Of a stretch of 64,000 nt of DNA, positions 49,690-62,430 are shown one piece after another. Under the pieces are notes generated by a model that was not told where the DNA came from, did no database searches, and saw only the letters and a list, made by a program, of their open reading frames with translations. The stretch is from Welwitschia mirabilis (Eukaryota; Gnetophyta; Gnetopsida; Welwitschiales): the NCBI GenBank assembly GCA_051453625.1, contig JBOZIK010000001.1:292590691-292654690 (forward strand), read 5' to 3'. The translations under genes were made by a program, and so were the position numbers. Within the stretch, counting starts at the first letter, position 1, and each line of letters starts with the position of its first letter.

Positions 49690-50700
49690 ATTGAAATTTA
49701 CTTTGGTTTATCCCTCTAAGGGTAATTCTTGATAAGATAAGAACCTTTGCATTTATGCCACCTAGATCTTTTAAAGCTATTCACTGCATTTCCTAAGGGA
49801 TCACTAAGTCTCCGTATACTTGAAGGCTTGTCACTTTTTTAGGTCATATTCTATATGCTTGATCTACTTTAGTTATTTCATTACATATTATGAAGCTTAG
49901 ATTTTTGATAAATGGCTTTCTTCTTAGCTACATTCTTCCACTATCTTATGGTACTTTTATTCTTTCCTTAAAGTTCTTATTTCTTATCTATAATTCTTCA
50001 CTAAGCCTATCTTTTTCTAATTCTTTAGAGATAGTTCTAAGATAGAACATCCTAATTTGATCCTAAATTATAGGAGGTAAACCAACCATTAATCTTTTTA
50101 TCTTAACAGCTTTGCTTACAACTATCGCTAAGATATATTTGAATAGTTTCATAAACTTATTTTTGTATTGGGCCACTATTNNNNNNNNNNNNNNNNNNNN
50201 NNNNNNNNNNNNNNNNNNNNNNNNNNNNNNNNNNNNNNNNNNNNNNNNNNNNNNNNNNNNNNNNNNNNNNNNNNNNNNNNTTCATAAACTTATTTTTGTA
50301 TTAGGCCACTATTAGGAATCCTTGCTAGAGGTTATAAAATTGCTTTGCCTTTGTATTTTTATAAAATTCTAATATGTACCTACCATATAATCTAGCTTTA
50401 AACTCTTCCTTTATTCTAGATTTTCATGTCATGCTCTCTTTGCTTTTTACCATAATGCTATACTCTTTTTTAGCTAGTATGTAGCCAATGTAGCTCTTTA
50501 GTTTATAATAAAGTTAAATAATTCCATATTATTTGTTATTAATACCAACCATGTGTATGCCTATATTGCCTTGCTTGATCCTTAAAGTATTAAAGGATTA
50601 ATTCATTAAACTTATTTTAGAAACTTCTTAGATGATTTAGTTTTATTTTTGACATTGCTTCTTTCTTTTAATTCATTTTTAAATCATTTGCAATAGTGGT
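49690..50700 (-). pseudogene. Gag remnant of the Tekay-like element
   Basis: Around 49,780-49,730 the minus strand keeps RFKRSRWHKCKGSYL, in the place of a zinc knuckle with its spacing partly lost. The region upstream to 50,700 has the right size and position for gag but only short readable pieces. A gap at 50,181-50,280 has the same 33 bases on both sides with one difference. Confidence 0.55.
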
Positions 50701-50805
50701 TATTGATACTGACATTTGATGAAATAATCATTTCTTGCCTGAAGGACATCTATTAGTTCCTTCAAACTTAATTTTATTGATAAATATGTAGCTATTAGAA
50801 CTTTA

Positions 50806-50818
50806 TTTTAATACCAAA
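50806..50818 (-). other. Primer-binding site of the Tekay-like element
   Basis: The minus strand reads tttggtattaaaa immediately after the LTR end, a decayed form of TTGGTATCAGAGC for initiator tRNA-Met. Confidence 0.65.
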
Positions 50819-50819
50819 G

Positions 50820-50978
50820 TATCATAGCCTACCTTCAAGCATTACAAAGAATTATGTGCTAATATGGTAAAATACAAATACACAAAGATCATCNNNNNNN
50901 NNNNNNNNNNNNNNNNNNNNNNNNNNNNNNNNNNGCTTGCAAAATAAAAGGCAACATGCTCAAATACTTGGCCTCTGA

Positions 50979-51015
<37 letters not shown>

Positions 51016-51172
51016 TCTCACACATACATATCAACTTTGTTAAATTTATTATAATTTATTATAATATATTATGGATTACTTTATTCTGCTTCATTAATTT
51101 ATATCTTATTTATTATAGTCATTAATCTTAAGCTATATGTATATGTATATTTGTATTAAAAAATATTTTAAA
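50820..51172 (-). repeat. Start of the right (5') LTR, cut by a LINE
   Basis: It matches 42,889-43,195: both have aattatgtgctaa, a TA microsatellite, then attactttattctg/actttaatttacttc and aaaaaatattttaaaa. Similarity stops abruptly at 51,172. A 41-N gap lies at 50,894-50,934. The rest of this LTR is not in the window. Confidence 0.8.
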
Positions 51173-52183
51173 AAGTTTGGAAGGGAGCACAATAGAAAGG
51201 TTTGGGCTAGAGAGTAGTAAGTGAGGCCTAGAAGAATTAGGATGGTCTAAAGCAATGGTGACTTAGAGAGGGGTTGTGAGGAACAGAGGGAGGGAAAGAG
51301 GACTTTGTCTAGGTTAGAAGATGTTTTCGATGAAGTTTGTAATTTTACACTAATTAGGATTTTTGGCTGGGAACTCACCTAGTAATAGAAAGTGTTAACT
51401 TATCCAAACAGGGTACCACCTTGATCCGAGATATAGATTATAGTGCATGCATAGAGATTAAAAAAAAGGTTCCAATATAGTATTATAAGCAAATTTACCT
51501 CATCATGTCCTAATATAGGTTAGATCTAATCAAGAGTTGGATGGCTATTAAATGGATAATAATCATTAGAGTTTGATTAAGCATTATTAAATGGTTTAGT
51601 TATATTTTAGTTTAACAATAAAAATGATAAAGATGAATTAATAGTAAGAGAAGTTCATGACCTGTAGGACTTCTACCTTCACATGATATTACTTAATCAG
51701 GATTTTGTCCATTACAGAAAATTCCCCACTACTGCTTGACTTTGTAGAATCACGACACCCTGCCTCAGTTGCCAAATAAAGGTGCATTCCATCGCATATG
51801 GCTTTTTGGAGTAAAATGATTAGCATTAGTAAAATGGACCTTGGGGATGAACATAGACTCAAAATGTTTTCAAAGGTTACTAATTTAGATTGATATTTTA
51901 GGTTCCCAATGAAATTTTTACATGAGAAACTTCTTACAAGAATAGCTTTATAGTTTAAAGAAATCATTAAATTGGATAAAATAATAATAAAATAAATGCA
52001 AGTAGTATTAGTTAGATTCTATGTTTAGATAACTTTAGAGAAAATGAAGGAGATTCAATCCATTAGGTTTCACTTCAAATGAGAAAAATGCAACATAAAA
52101 TTTGAGTATAAAAACCTACCAATTATCTATGAAACATCAAAGAAATTATAACATCTAGTAGGGAGATTTTTAAATATAGAAAA

Positions 52184-52228
52184 ATCATGCTCTTATTATG
52201 AAAAGAAAGGACTTTACAAGGAGGAATA
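52184..52228 (+). pseudogene. LINE ORF1 zinc knuckle, decayed
   Basis: SCSYYEKKGLYKEEY has the exact spacing of CX2CX4HX4C with only the first Cys left; two Cys positions are now Tyr, the product of single G-to-A steps, and the His is Leu. ORF1 would bind LINE RNA. Confidence 0.65.
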
Positions 52229-52599
52229 CTAAAAAAGAAAAGTAGAAGTTGAGGATAGATTGGAAATGAGGGTAACACAAGAATGCTAGCACCAAAAATA
52301 AATAAATAAATAAATAAATAGGATGTAAAAATTCAAAGTGGTATTTCCAAAAGGTTAAAAATACCACAAACATAACCCATTCTAGTTAGTAGCAACTAAG
52401 GAAGAATAAGGAGAATAATAGCTAAATCAAAGAGAGGATAATGTATAACCATATGTTGTAGAACAACATATCAAAGAAAGATCAAGTAATAGAGTCCTTA
52501 GAAATAGAGAGACCATAAAGAACATGGTAAATGACTCTTAAAAAAATGATAAAATAAACATTAAAAAAAAAGATCAGGAAATTTAAAAAGGAATAAAAA

Positions 52600-53470
52600 C
52601 CAACCTGATAAACTATTTCACATGGAATTGTAGGGGCCTAGGATCCCCCTTATAAAAAATAGATCCTAATAGATACTCTTGTAAATAATAACATTAAACT
52701 AGTATTCTTATAAGAAACTAAAATAATTAATAATAAATATTTTGAATGATAATATATTTTTACAATGAAAGCATAGGGAAGATGAGAAGGTATAACAACA
52801 TTAAATAGAAAGAAGGTTAAGATGATAAATAGAGGCTTTTAATATATTTAATATATTTTAATAAGATGGATTAGTTATGAAAAAGGATCAAGTATCTAAA
52901 ATAACTACTTAAACATAATCACAAAGAAGCATAGATGGCTGGTGGTAGAAAAGTTCAACAAGTGCATTTATAGATGGAAAACATTAGGTGAGAGAAATTA
53001 GAATAATAAATGAGAAAATATCCTAAATGATTTCATATTATAAGGAGACTTAACTGATATTTTAACCTTAGGATGCAAGTATACATGGTAAAATAGAAGA
53101 AGAAGTAATAACCTAATTATATCTAAAATAGATAGAATTAATAACTAGAAGAGAAATCATCAATAAGATGTTAATAGAAGCATGGGGTTATAATAGAATA
53201 ACATAAGATCAAAAACTAATCAAGTTTTAAGTAGGAATAAAGTTTCCCCAAAAATACTTATTCAAAATGAAAAGATATTAGACATGAAGAGAAGAAATGA
53301 AAAATATGGTTGAAAGGACTTAGCAAAAATATGATAATAACAGATAAATTATGTTCTTATATAAAGGCCTAAATGCTTTCAAAAACTATATGAATGCTTA
53401 AAAGAAAAGGATAAAATGAGGTTTGATTCCCATAAAGAGCTTAAAAACAAATTATAAAATATTCATCTTA
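52600..53470 (+). pseudogene. LINE ORF2 endonuclease remnant
   Basis: The endonuclease nicks target DNA to start insertion. At 52,618-52,660 SWNCRGLGSP is the conserved start of the exo-endo-phosphatase fold. It is followed by LVFL and ETK (52,705-52,740), where the catalytic Glu lies. At 53,045-53,150 one frame reads GDLTDIL, then GCKYTW, a stop, NRRRSNNLIISKIDRI, covering the catalytic D-x-N-type loop (here DLT) and the conserved NRR/DR block. The 53,220-53,470 stretch resembles the Lys-rich linker before RT. Confidence 0.85.
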
Positions 53471-53578
53471 AGAAGCAATAATAAGGAAATTAGAATAACC
53501 TTAGACAATGAAAGTATGTTTCCCTTTAATAACTCTAGGAAACAACTATAGATAAGGAATAATATTTGAAAGAGATAT

Positions 53579-54774
53579 TGTTAACATGTAAAAATTGACA
53601 TTCAATCAAGTTAAATGACCTATTTATTTTAATGAAATACATTAATATAATAAAAAATGTATTTTATTAATTTTATATAATAATTATAAACTTATCAATT
53701 CCCATAACAACTTTAGGATATTTATCACACTTTGAAAAACATGCTTAAAATTGAAGATAATTCATGTTAAAATGTTGATTTCACCATTTAGGTCAACTAG
53801 TTCCACTAGTTCTTATAACATAATGCCTCGATTCTCATGTTCCTAACTTGTCCTATAAAATTTAGCTAAACAGAGTTATGGAATTGATTAGATTTCACCT
53901 TAGAAATAATTTGCATCTTTGATGATATACGAAAATGATGAGGATGATCTGTAGTAGTGAAATTTGACATTACTAAGTATGATGATAGTGGAGATACATG
54001 ATAAAAATAGTGGTTATAGTAGGAACATTATCCAAGAGCCAAGTTTTGGCCTCATCATGATGATCTCTACCTTTAGAAAGATGATACATTTCCTACCTAC
54101 TACCACCATTTTGTAATGATCCACCTAACACTAGCCATAGGCTTATAACCATACCCTCCTCCAATCTTTATTTATAAAAGGAATTTGAGCATTTCATTAT
54201 AATATCCTTCATTTTGGTAAAGATATAACCTTTGGAACATTAAGTTGCAATAGCCTTTTAAGTACTTATTTGGTGGTGAACTTGCCTTTAAGGATAGTTT
54301 GAGGAGTTCTACCTACATCCATCTTGATTTGATGTAATGTATTCTATTTAATATATAAAATTATTTTTCTTTTGATTTGAAGTTACAAGTCACTCTATAC
54401 TTGAAATACCTAGGTAATAACTTAACTATTATATTTAATTTTCATTTTTCTTTGTAATTTAATGGATTTTAGGCACCTAGGATCCTTACTTTCTATTTTT
54501 ATTTTAAGGATAGAAAGATCAAGTGGAAATTAAGTTTATTAATATTCATATAATGAATTGCTTTATTTCATCAAACTTGGAGCTTTCTCACTTTTTTAGT
54601 TTTCTATAAAATTTAATAATGCTTTTCTTAACTCTCTCATTTCTCTTTCGTTTAATTATAACTTGCAAATTAAGCTAGATTATGTGAATTTTTAAAATAT
54701 ATCCTAATTATCCCTAAGAAAAAATGATACTAATTATTAACTTAGTTAAATCTAGTTTATTATATAAAAAAACT
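53579..54774 (+). repeat. 5' LTR of the Tat/Athila-type element
   Basis: It begins tgttaacatg and matches 3,299-4,807 and 6,780-8,120 in order, for example attgaagat near 53,750 and ttgatgtaatgtattct near 54,336. Length about 1.2 kb. It starts inside the LINE. Confidence 0.8.
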
Positions 54775-54777
54775 GGA

Positions 54778-54797
54778 TTTTGGCACTATTACTAGGG
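54778..54797 (+). other. Primer-binding site of the Tat/Athila-type element
   Basis: ttttggcactattactaggg is a decayed TTTTGGCGCC-type site, at the same place as in the gag-only element. Confidence 0.75.
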
Positions 54798-54861
54798 ATG
54801 ATGATATGGTAGCTACTTAAAAAGAGCATGAATGTTTCATTTTTACAAGATTTTTAGTTAG

Positions 54862-55015
54862 TTTTTATTTTTTATAATGGTGTGTACTAGTACATTATAG
54901 TGATATCCAAACTAGTCCTATTTTTATTTATTTTCTATATTTCTTTGTTCTTTTTTTTTTCAGTAGTTGGTACTAGTCATTCCAATGATATTTGAACTAG
55001 TCTAAGTTTTCTTTA
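54862..55015 (+). repeat. Duplicated leader segment
   Basis: Two imperfect copies share ggt(g/t)g(t/g)actagt...tgatat...aactagtc. The arrangement equals that at 4,895-5,037 in the gag-only relative. Confidence 0.6.
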
Positions 55016-57199
55016 GGTTCTTCCTCTAAGTTGTTTTGTGTGTAGGTGTAATAGTATTTTTTCAAGTAATGAATTATAGTTAAAAACTAAAAGTTTAACC
55101 TACATTATGTGCTTTTTATTATTTCTTGTGCTTTTATAAATTTGATGGTTTAAGTTGCCATGTGAATTTAGTAAAATAAATACTAAAAATATTAAAAAAT
55201 ATATTTTTATGATTTCATTAAGATTGGTTTCATGAATGTTCTCATTTTAAATTTTGAATAAATTTATCTACAACTTGATAACATTGATTACTTCATGAGA
55301 ACCTTGTGAACATATGTAATTTTTTAGCAACTAGAACTTATGTTTTAACTAGTACCACTACCTTACCTACCTGGTACTATCAAGTTACTATGAAAAATAC
55401 TCTAAAATTTCACTTGAATCCTATGTAAAAATTCATAAACTCTTTTTTCTTATGGGCTCTGTGAAAGATCCCCTAAAACATATGTAAATCCTAATTTGAA
55501 TCTTACATGTCTTGGATCCATGATCAGTCTAGAAGATTAATTAGATATTCATTTAATAAAATGAATCCCTTTTTTAATAGAGAAATACATAACAAAACCA
55601 ATATCATGTTAACTCCTAAAGGTAAAAAGCTCCACTGCTCAAGAAAACCCAAATAATAATTAAAGAGAACAAATCTCCTCATCTTAACAACTTAACTACC
55701 TACTTAACTATCATTATCAAACTAGGAACTAATTAATCACTTAACTATCTACCATCTTACCTAAGAGATGGTTAACTTTCAAGATAATATACCCAATAAA
55801 CAACCTAAGTAAAAACTTCATGTTACTGATGATGATAAATTTTGATGTAAATATTGCTTATTAATGAAGTATTTTCATTATCTTAATTATACATTTTAAA
55901 TAATAATAGATGTTTTTATTTTTCAATATACTTACTAGTCAATAGATTACTTAGTTAGTATGTTAGTATGTATATATTTTATTATTGTGTTTTAGGTACA
56001 AGTACCATGTGGAATGAAGATGAGAGAGAAGGTTGAGTCATGGAAAAGCAGTAACAACCTCAACCATATACCTATTCCTAAGAAGTAAAGAATAGAAACA
56101 AAAAAACAAATAAGGGTATAAGAAAGGGATTACCACCAAAGGTTAGGATCTTTTTGGCAAAACATTCTAGAAATAAACAAAGCTAAAACATCAAGGAAGG
56201 GAGATTCAGCTATTTTGTGAGGGGCGCAATAGCATTTTTGATACTTCAAGGTGTTACCTACAAAGGAAAACACAAGCCTTAGCACATATTTATGTAATAA
56301 TTGATATTTTAATTTAAAGCTAAAAATAATATTTGAGTATCAATTTGTGCATGTTCTATTACTTAAAAAGGTAATATTATTTCTATTTTCTCCTATTTAT
56401 GTAGCTGAACATAAATCAAGATAATTAATAGTACTTAGAAATAAGTCTTATCTTGCATCTTATTTAATTTCTATCATGTTTCACTACTTTATTCATTCCT
56501 CGTAGGATAATATATGTACATAGTAACTTAGTAATAATAAATCAACCTCACTAGTTTAAGTAACTTCATCATGAAAATATCATGATGATGCATTTTAAAA
56601 TAAATGGTTGAACCTAAACTAGTTCTTTAGTAAGACTTTGGTTATTTTCATTTAATGGATTGAGCTTATTTTAAGTCAATAGTAGCATAATCTTTACATT
56701 TTTTTGGATTATTTTATATTATTTTATATTATTTTATGATATTTATTGTAATTATTTCATCACATAAGCATCCATTATTTTAGTATTAGAAGAAGGGCAG
56801 CTCTAAACTAAACTAGTGAAGATGATAAAAAGCTATGATCTAATACGATAGCTAAGGAAAATAATGGAATGAAAGAGGTAGGTATGTTAGATATCCAAAT
56901 AAATATGATCTAGACAAGTAGAATAGAAATAAAATTAAAATAGAAGTAGTAGAATAATATGTTATGTAGGATGAAGTCATCCTTGAAAACGTGATAAAGG
57001 AGAAAATCTTTCTTTTTGCATCAGCTCACTTACAAAGAGAGTCTTCGCAAGTAGTTTAGGTAAAAATGCCTAAAAAATTGTAACAGAATCCTATTAGAAA
57101 GATGATGGAGATTCAAGACAATTAAATCATCATACTTGTTGGTTAGAAGATTTAAATACTATTAATCCTATAACCTTATAGTAACTAAACAAAGTTACA
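55016..57199. other. Element leader, no readable gene
   Basis: A long 5' untranslated or decayed N-terminal gag region. No motif recognised. A short ttattttatatta repeat lies near 56,710-56,745. Confidence 0.5.
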
Positions 57200-58440
57200 A
57201 ACATAAATACTATAACAATACAAAATTTTGAGGGTAAAAAGTCAAAATAACCCCTATTACATCTAAGCCTATTTGATTCTTTTTATCAAGCTAACTATCT
57301 TGACTCAGAATTTGACTTTTTGAGATATTTTCCTTTTTCCCTAAAAGGAGATGCTCAACTATGGTATCATAGAAATCTAATAATGTTTTTAGTTCANNNN
57401 NNNNNNNNNNNNNNNNNNNNNNNNNNNNNNNNNNNNNNNNNNNNNNNNNNNNNNNNNNNNNNNNNNNNNNNNNNNNNNNNNNNNNNNNNNNNNNNNNNNN
57501 NNNNNNNNNNNNNNNNNNNNNNNNNNNNNNNNNNNNNNNNNNNNNNNNNNNNNNNNNNNNNNNNNNNNNNNNNNNNNNNNNNNNNNNNNNNNNNNNNNNN
57601 NNNNNNNNNNNNNNNNNNNNNNNNNNNNNNNNNNNNNNNNNNNNNNNNNNNNNNNNNNNNNNNNNNNNNNNNNNNNNNNNNNNNNNNNNNNNNNNNNNNN
57701 NNNNNNNNNNNNNNNNNNNNNNNNNNNNNNNNNNNNNNNNNNNNNNNNNNNNNNNNNNNNNNNNNNNNNNNNNNNNNNNNNNNNNNNNNNNNNNNNNNNN
57801 NNNNNNNNNNNNNNNNNNNNNNNNNNCTAAAAGGAGATGCTCAACTATGGTATCATAGAAATCTAATCATGTTTTTAGTTCATGTGGAACTCTTGAAAAT
57901 GCTTTCCTAGACAAATTTTAACCCATGAGGATAGTTAAAGATATAAGGGAATAAATATTAAATATTAAACAAAGAGATAATGAAAGATTTAATGAATTCA
58001 TAAACAGGTAAAATAGATTATTGGCTAAATGTTCTAATCATAGAATTACATATAAAGAATGAATCAAGGCCTTACTTAAAGAATTGAAAAGTCAAAAATT
58101 AAAAGATTTAGACTTGTTATGTAGAGAAAGCATCAAGACAAAGAATATCAAGAAGTAAGAAAAGTCATTATTTAGTTTTATAACATGAGTTAAGGATGAG
58201 AATAAGAAAATGAAAAGAAGAATAAGGTAAATGAAGTATGTACTTAAGAATTAGATGGTATAGTATATAGCTCAAAAGATATTAGTTTTATGGAAGAAGT
58301 AGCTAAGTACATGATTAATAATATGGTAGAAAAATTTGATCAGTTAGTTACATAACACTTTAAGGAGGAAAAATAACCTACATGTAAATATTATAAGGAA
58401 GCTGATCATCATAGAATAGAAAGTCTTTGAATGTAAGAAT
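57200..58440 (+). pseudogene. Gag remnant with decayed zinc knuckle
   Basis: Around 57,320 the frame reads LRYFPFSLKGDAQLWYHRN, the same FPFSL-x-x-x-A-x-x-W box as in plant Tat/Athila gag. After the gap, NEFINR (57,975), RLLAKCSNHRITYKE and IKALLKELKSQKLKDLDL continue the C-terminal half. At 58,381-58,430 PTCKYYKEADHHRIES has CX2CX4HX4C spacing with the second Cys now Tyr and the last now Ser. A 430-N gap (57,397-57,826) interrupts it; the 57 bases before the gap recur after it with one difference. Confidence 0.8.
57397..57826. other. Assembly gap, 430 N, with repeated flanks
   Basis: 57,340-57,396 and 57,827-57,883 are almost the same sequence, so the gap likely separates two unmerged contig ends and its size may be fictitious. 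Confidence 0.9.
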
Positions 58441-59061
58441 TTATCTAATGATTAGATATTAATAGATTGGATTCAAAATTCTAGAAATTAACCTTAAACT
58501 AGAAAGAGATCATATCCTTACCAAAATAGAAAATGGAAAGGTAAAATAGAAAGGCATTTACAAAGTTATGTTAATTTAAAAAGGTAAGAATAATATGATT
58601 ATTATAGAAATTGAAAAAAAAGAGGTTCAAAGAACCAAAGAGAAAAATTAAAAATAGATAAAAAAAAGTAAAAATTCCTACTTAACCTCAACTAAATCCT
58701 AGAGAAGTAATAGGTATGATAGTAGCTTCTTAATCTAGGAAATAAAAAGTGATATATAAATCACAAAGGAAGAATACCAATTCAAGAAACCCCTCAGATA
58801 AACAAGAGAAAGAGACTGAAAAAAAAAATATTAGATAATACCTCAATGAATTTTTTACCTTTTTCAATAAGAAGTAAATAAATAAAACATTTAAAACTTG
58901 AAAAGGATATAGAATATTTAATAAGAATATTAGAAAACACAAAAATATCATTAACTCTTTTAAAGTCATTAAAAGACATGCCTATATAGTGCAAATAAAT
59001 TAAAAGCATGTGTTTAAAATTAAAGAGTAAAAAGGAAAGCAAGACAAAGAAATAAATTAAA

Positions 59062-59274
59062 ATGGTAAGGAAATATCAAGTTTCTTGGTTTTCCATGCAA
59101 GTTCTTCAAATTAAACAACATGAAAAGTATAGTAATCCTGGAATAACTATGATAAATGTAAAAATTAATGGAAAAATTAAAGTAGAAGAATTGGTGAATC
59201 TAGGAGCTAGCATAAATATTATGACCTATGAAACTTATGAAGAATTGGAAAAACCAAAAATAACACCTTACTAA
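59062..59274 (+). pseudogene. Protease remnant of the Tat/Athila-type element
   Basis: An open stretch of 70 codons reads KVEELVNLGASINIMTYETY. This is the aspartic protease active site region, with the catalytic Asp of the D-L-G-A-S box changed to Asn by one G-to-A step, so it would be inactive. The frame continues with a break at 59,274 and another open piece at 59,281-59,499 that includes the following YLADSS and MPEGIL blocks. Confidence 0.85.
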
Positions 59275-60109
59275 GGAAACGTGTACTTAGCAGATAGCTC
59301 AACAGTAATGCCAGAAGGCATTCTAAAGAATATATCCATCAAATGCCATAGATTTGTTGGTAATAAAAACTTAAGACAATACCCATGTAGTAATTCTAAA
59401 GAGATCTTGGATGGCTACTATAACTGCTACTATTTATTCTACAAGAAGGGTAATGGAAATCAGTCTAGGAGATCTTTAAAAAAAGATCAAACTTTTTGAT
59501 GTAGCAGTTATCGAAGAGATGGTATAGAACATAAAAGTAAAACTTAATGTAAGTCTAATACAAGAAGTTAGTTTGATGTTAAATAAACAAAATGAGAAAA
59601 AGATGATGAGGAAGATTTAATAGCTTAAGAGATAGAAAAGCCTCTACTTAAAGAAAAGCTAGAGTATATCGAAATAGCTCATAATAGCCCTCTAATCATA
59701 AACTATTATTTAACTTATTCTTAGAAAAGAAAACTTAAAAGAATATTAATTAAAAGGAAGAAAGCGTTTTCTTTGAATCATACAAATACTAAGGAAATAG
59801 ATCCAAAAATATGTAAAAATAAAATCTATGTAGATACCTTTACCAAACCAACTTAGTAACTAGAAAGAAGATGTAGCTCACACATGAAAGAGATAATTAA
59901 ATAAGAGATTTTTAAACTCTTAGACATGGAATTCATTTATCCTGTATTTGATTTATAATAAGTTAGTATTATTATGGTTGTATCAAAGAAAAAAGCATAA
60001 ATGGAGAGTGTGTATAAACTTTTGAATATTAAATATTATAATTTATAAAGATCACTTTCCTCTTCTATTTATAAATTAAGTTTTGGAAAAAATATTTGGA
60101 CATCAATCC

Positions 60110-61050
60110 TATGACTTCCTAGATGGATATAGTGGCTATAACCAAATCCATATAGCTTTATAGGCCTAAGCCAAAACAACTTTCACTTATCATTAGATTT
60201 CTTCTACCTATAAGATATTACCATTTGGACTATGTAATTCTCTTGCTACTTTTCAAAGGTTAGTAAATAGCTTTTTTAAGATATGATAAGAAGTCTAATC
60301 AAAGTATTTATAGATGATTTATTAATATTTGAAAATGATTTTGAGAAGTCACTCAATAAACTAGAAAAAGTTTTAGAGAGATGTAAAGAAAAAAGCCTTA
60401 GAATTAGCTAGTCAAATAGTCATCTTATGGTGATAGAAGACATAGTGTTATGACATAAGATATCTCAAAAATAAATTGAAACTAATGAGCATAAAATCAA
60501 AGCTATAAAATATATTCAACCTCCAATCAAACTAAAAGAATTAAGATCTTTTCTAACGTATGTTAAATATTATATAAGAATCATATCCAACTTTAGTAAA
60601 CTTACTAGATATTTGAGTAATCTTTTACAAAAGGATATGCAATATAACTAGAATAATGAATATTAAAATGCTTACCAAACCTTAAAGGACAAAGTTTTAT
60701 CAGTACTTATTTACAAGGGATAAATTGAGTAAGATCATTCTACATTTTGACTAACGTATCTAGTCATTCTACAGGAGTAGCTTTAGGATAAAAAATAAAG
60801 ACAATAAACCTTATACCATTGCCTATATTAATAAGAACTTAAAACCAGCCCATTAAAATTACACAGTAATAGAGAAAGAGTTGTTGACATTGGTAATAGC
60901 ATGAGAAAAAATTATGCATTATATTTTATGTTACGAAGTTAAAGTTCATACTGATCATAGTGCCATTAGATTTTTTATGAATAAAAAAGAAGCAAACTCG
61001 AGTATTATGAGATGGATACTATTAGTAGAAGTTTTATTTAAAAAATATTA
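60110..61050 (+). pseudogene. RT and RNase H remnant of the Tat/Athila-type element
   Basis: GYSGYNQIHIA at 60,125-60,158 and LPFGLCNSLATFQRLV at 60,221-60,270 lead to KVFIDDLLIFENDFEKSLNK at 60,303-60,362, which keeps the catalytic FIDD. The connection follows with IQPPIKLKELRSFLTYVKYY (60,510-60,575). RNase H is clear at 60,800-61,020: NYTVIEKELLTLVIA, then KVHTDHSAIRFF and MRWILLVEVLF. Stops are present between and within the blocks. Confidence 0.9.
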
Positions 61051-61169
61051 ATAAGGAAGGAACAAAGAATGTGATCGTAGATTACATCTTAAGGTTAGAA
61101 TTTCTAAATGAAGAATAGATCAACATAAAGGATGAGTTTCCAAATGAACATCTTTTTCAAGTAACAACA

Positions 61170-62430
61170 AATCCATAGTATGTTGATATAGCCAATATTT
61201 TTGTGAGTAAAATATTACCCTCTTTTATGGATTACTATGAAAAGAAAAGATTATTAAGGAGATCTAAAAATTATATTTGACATGATAAGATGTTATTTAT
61301 AGAATGTAAAGATCATATTATCAAAAGAGATATAGAGGAAAATCTACAAAGTGAAATAATAAAGGAAGCTCATGAAGAAGAGGGAGGAAGACATTATAGT
61401 ATCAAAAAAATAGAAATGAAAATTATCTATATGGGATATTAACAATTCATAATATTTAAGTATTCAAATGCTTATATCTAAGGTTGTGATAGATGTCAAA
61501 GAGAAGGTACATTTAGCTAAAAGTTAGAAATACCACAACAATGGATTTAGACAATAGAAACTTTTGATGTTTGAGAAATAGATTTTATTGGACATATTAA
61601 TCCCTTATATTTTGAAATAATATATATCTTTTTTTGCATTAAATACTTTACTACATGGGCTAAATATAAGGTTGTAACTAATTATTATTTCCAAATTATA
61701 GTTAACTTTTTCATTAAAAATGTTACCTATTCATTTGGAGCCCCTAAAAGTCTCATATCTAATAGAAAAACTCATTTCATTAGTGAAGTCTTTGAGAAAA
61801 CTTTGACCAAATTTGGAATTCACCATAAACTCTCTACGACCTATCATCCTCAATCTAATGGCTAAGCTAAAGTAACTAATAGATAATTAAATAAAATATT
61901 AATAAAATTCAAAAATAGTAAAAAAGTAGATTGGTCTGATAAATTAAATGAAGATCTATGATCTTATAGAATAACTTAGAAAAATACCACAAGATTTACT
62001 TCATATGAATTAACTTATTAAAAAAGGGCTATTTAACTAATTAAATTTAGAATAAAAACATTTAAATTAGCTAAAAAATTAAAATATAACTTAGATATAG
62101 CTTAAAAAGAATGGATATAAAACATAAATATTTTAGATGAAAATAGAAAAGAAGCTCTTTTACATAAAGAACTTATATAATAAAAAACTAAAATATACCA
62201 TGATAATGGAATTAGAAAAAGAAATTTAAATGTAAGAAATTCTATATTAATTTATGACTATAAGAAAATCTATTCAAAACAAAAATATAAACAAAACTAA
62301 CTAGGATCTTGTATCATAATTAAAATTCTAGGAAATTGAGCCATAGAAACATATGATCCTAATAAAAAAGTAACCTCCCAAGTTAATGCAAAAAGAGTAA
62401 GGATGTATTGTAATTATAAATTGGTGTTAA
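61170..62430 (+). pseudogene. Integrase remnant of the Tat/Athila-type element
   Basis: The zinc finger has HEEEGGRHYSIKK (61,370-61,410) and GCDRCQREGTF (61,483-61,515). The core runs SFGAPKSLISNRKTHFISE (second catalytic Asp now Asn) and STTYHPQSNG (61,835-61,862), then KVDWSDKLNEDL. The C-terminal part reads ILIYDYKKI near 62,250 and VNAKRVRMYCNYK near 62,385-62,425. The order is complete; at least ten stops lie along it. Confidence 0.88.

Larger units (their letters stand above)
42889..51172 (-). mobile_element. Tekay-like Ty3/gypsy chromovirus, complete in outline but dead
   Basis: A long left LTR (42,889-46,352), a polypurine tract, integrase, RNase H, RT, protease, gag, a primer site and the first 350 bases of the right LTR (50,820-51,172) are present on the minus strand. 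The right LTR is cut off by a LINE at 51,173. Internal length is about 4.47 kb. The DHVFLKVSS block after the integrase core and the long LTR fit the Tekay/Del branch. Every domain holds stops, though several motifs remain sharp, including FIDD of RT. A chromodomain past the integrase was not recognised. Confidence 0.85.
51173..53578 (+). mobile_element. L1-type LINE fragment (ORF1 zinc knuckle and endonuclease)
   Basis: It begins where LTR similarity ends and runs to 53,578, where a new LTR starts. ORF1 zinc knuckle and ORF2 endonuclease motifs are on the plus strand in correct order and are followed by the linker to RT. The RT and 3' tail are not in the window, presumably displaced by the next insertion. 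The minus-strand 92-residue open frame at 51,967-51,689 is antisense to this element and is not a gene. Confidence 0.8.

Noticed and set aside
51689-51967. 92-codon minus-strand open frame
   Set aside because: It is antisense to the plus-strand LINE ORF1 region and has no recognisable domain.
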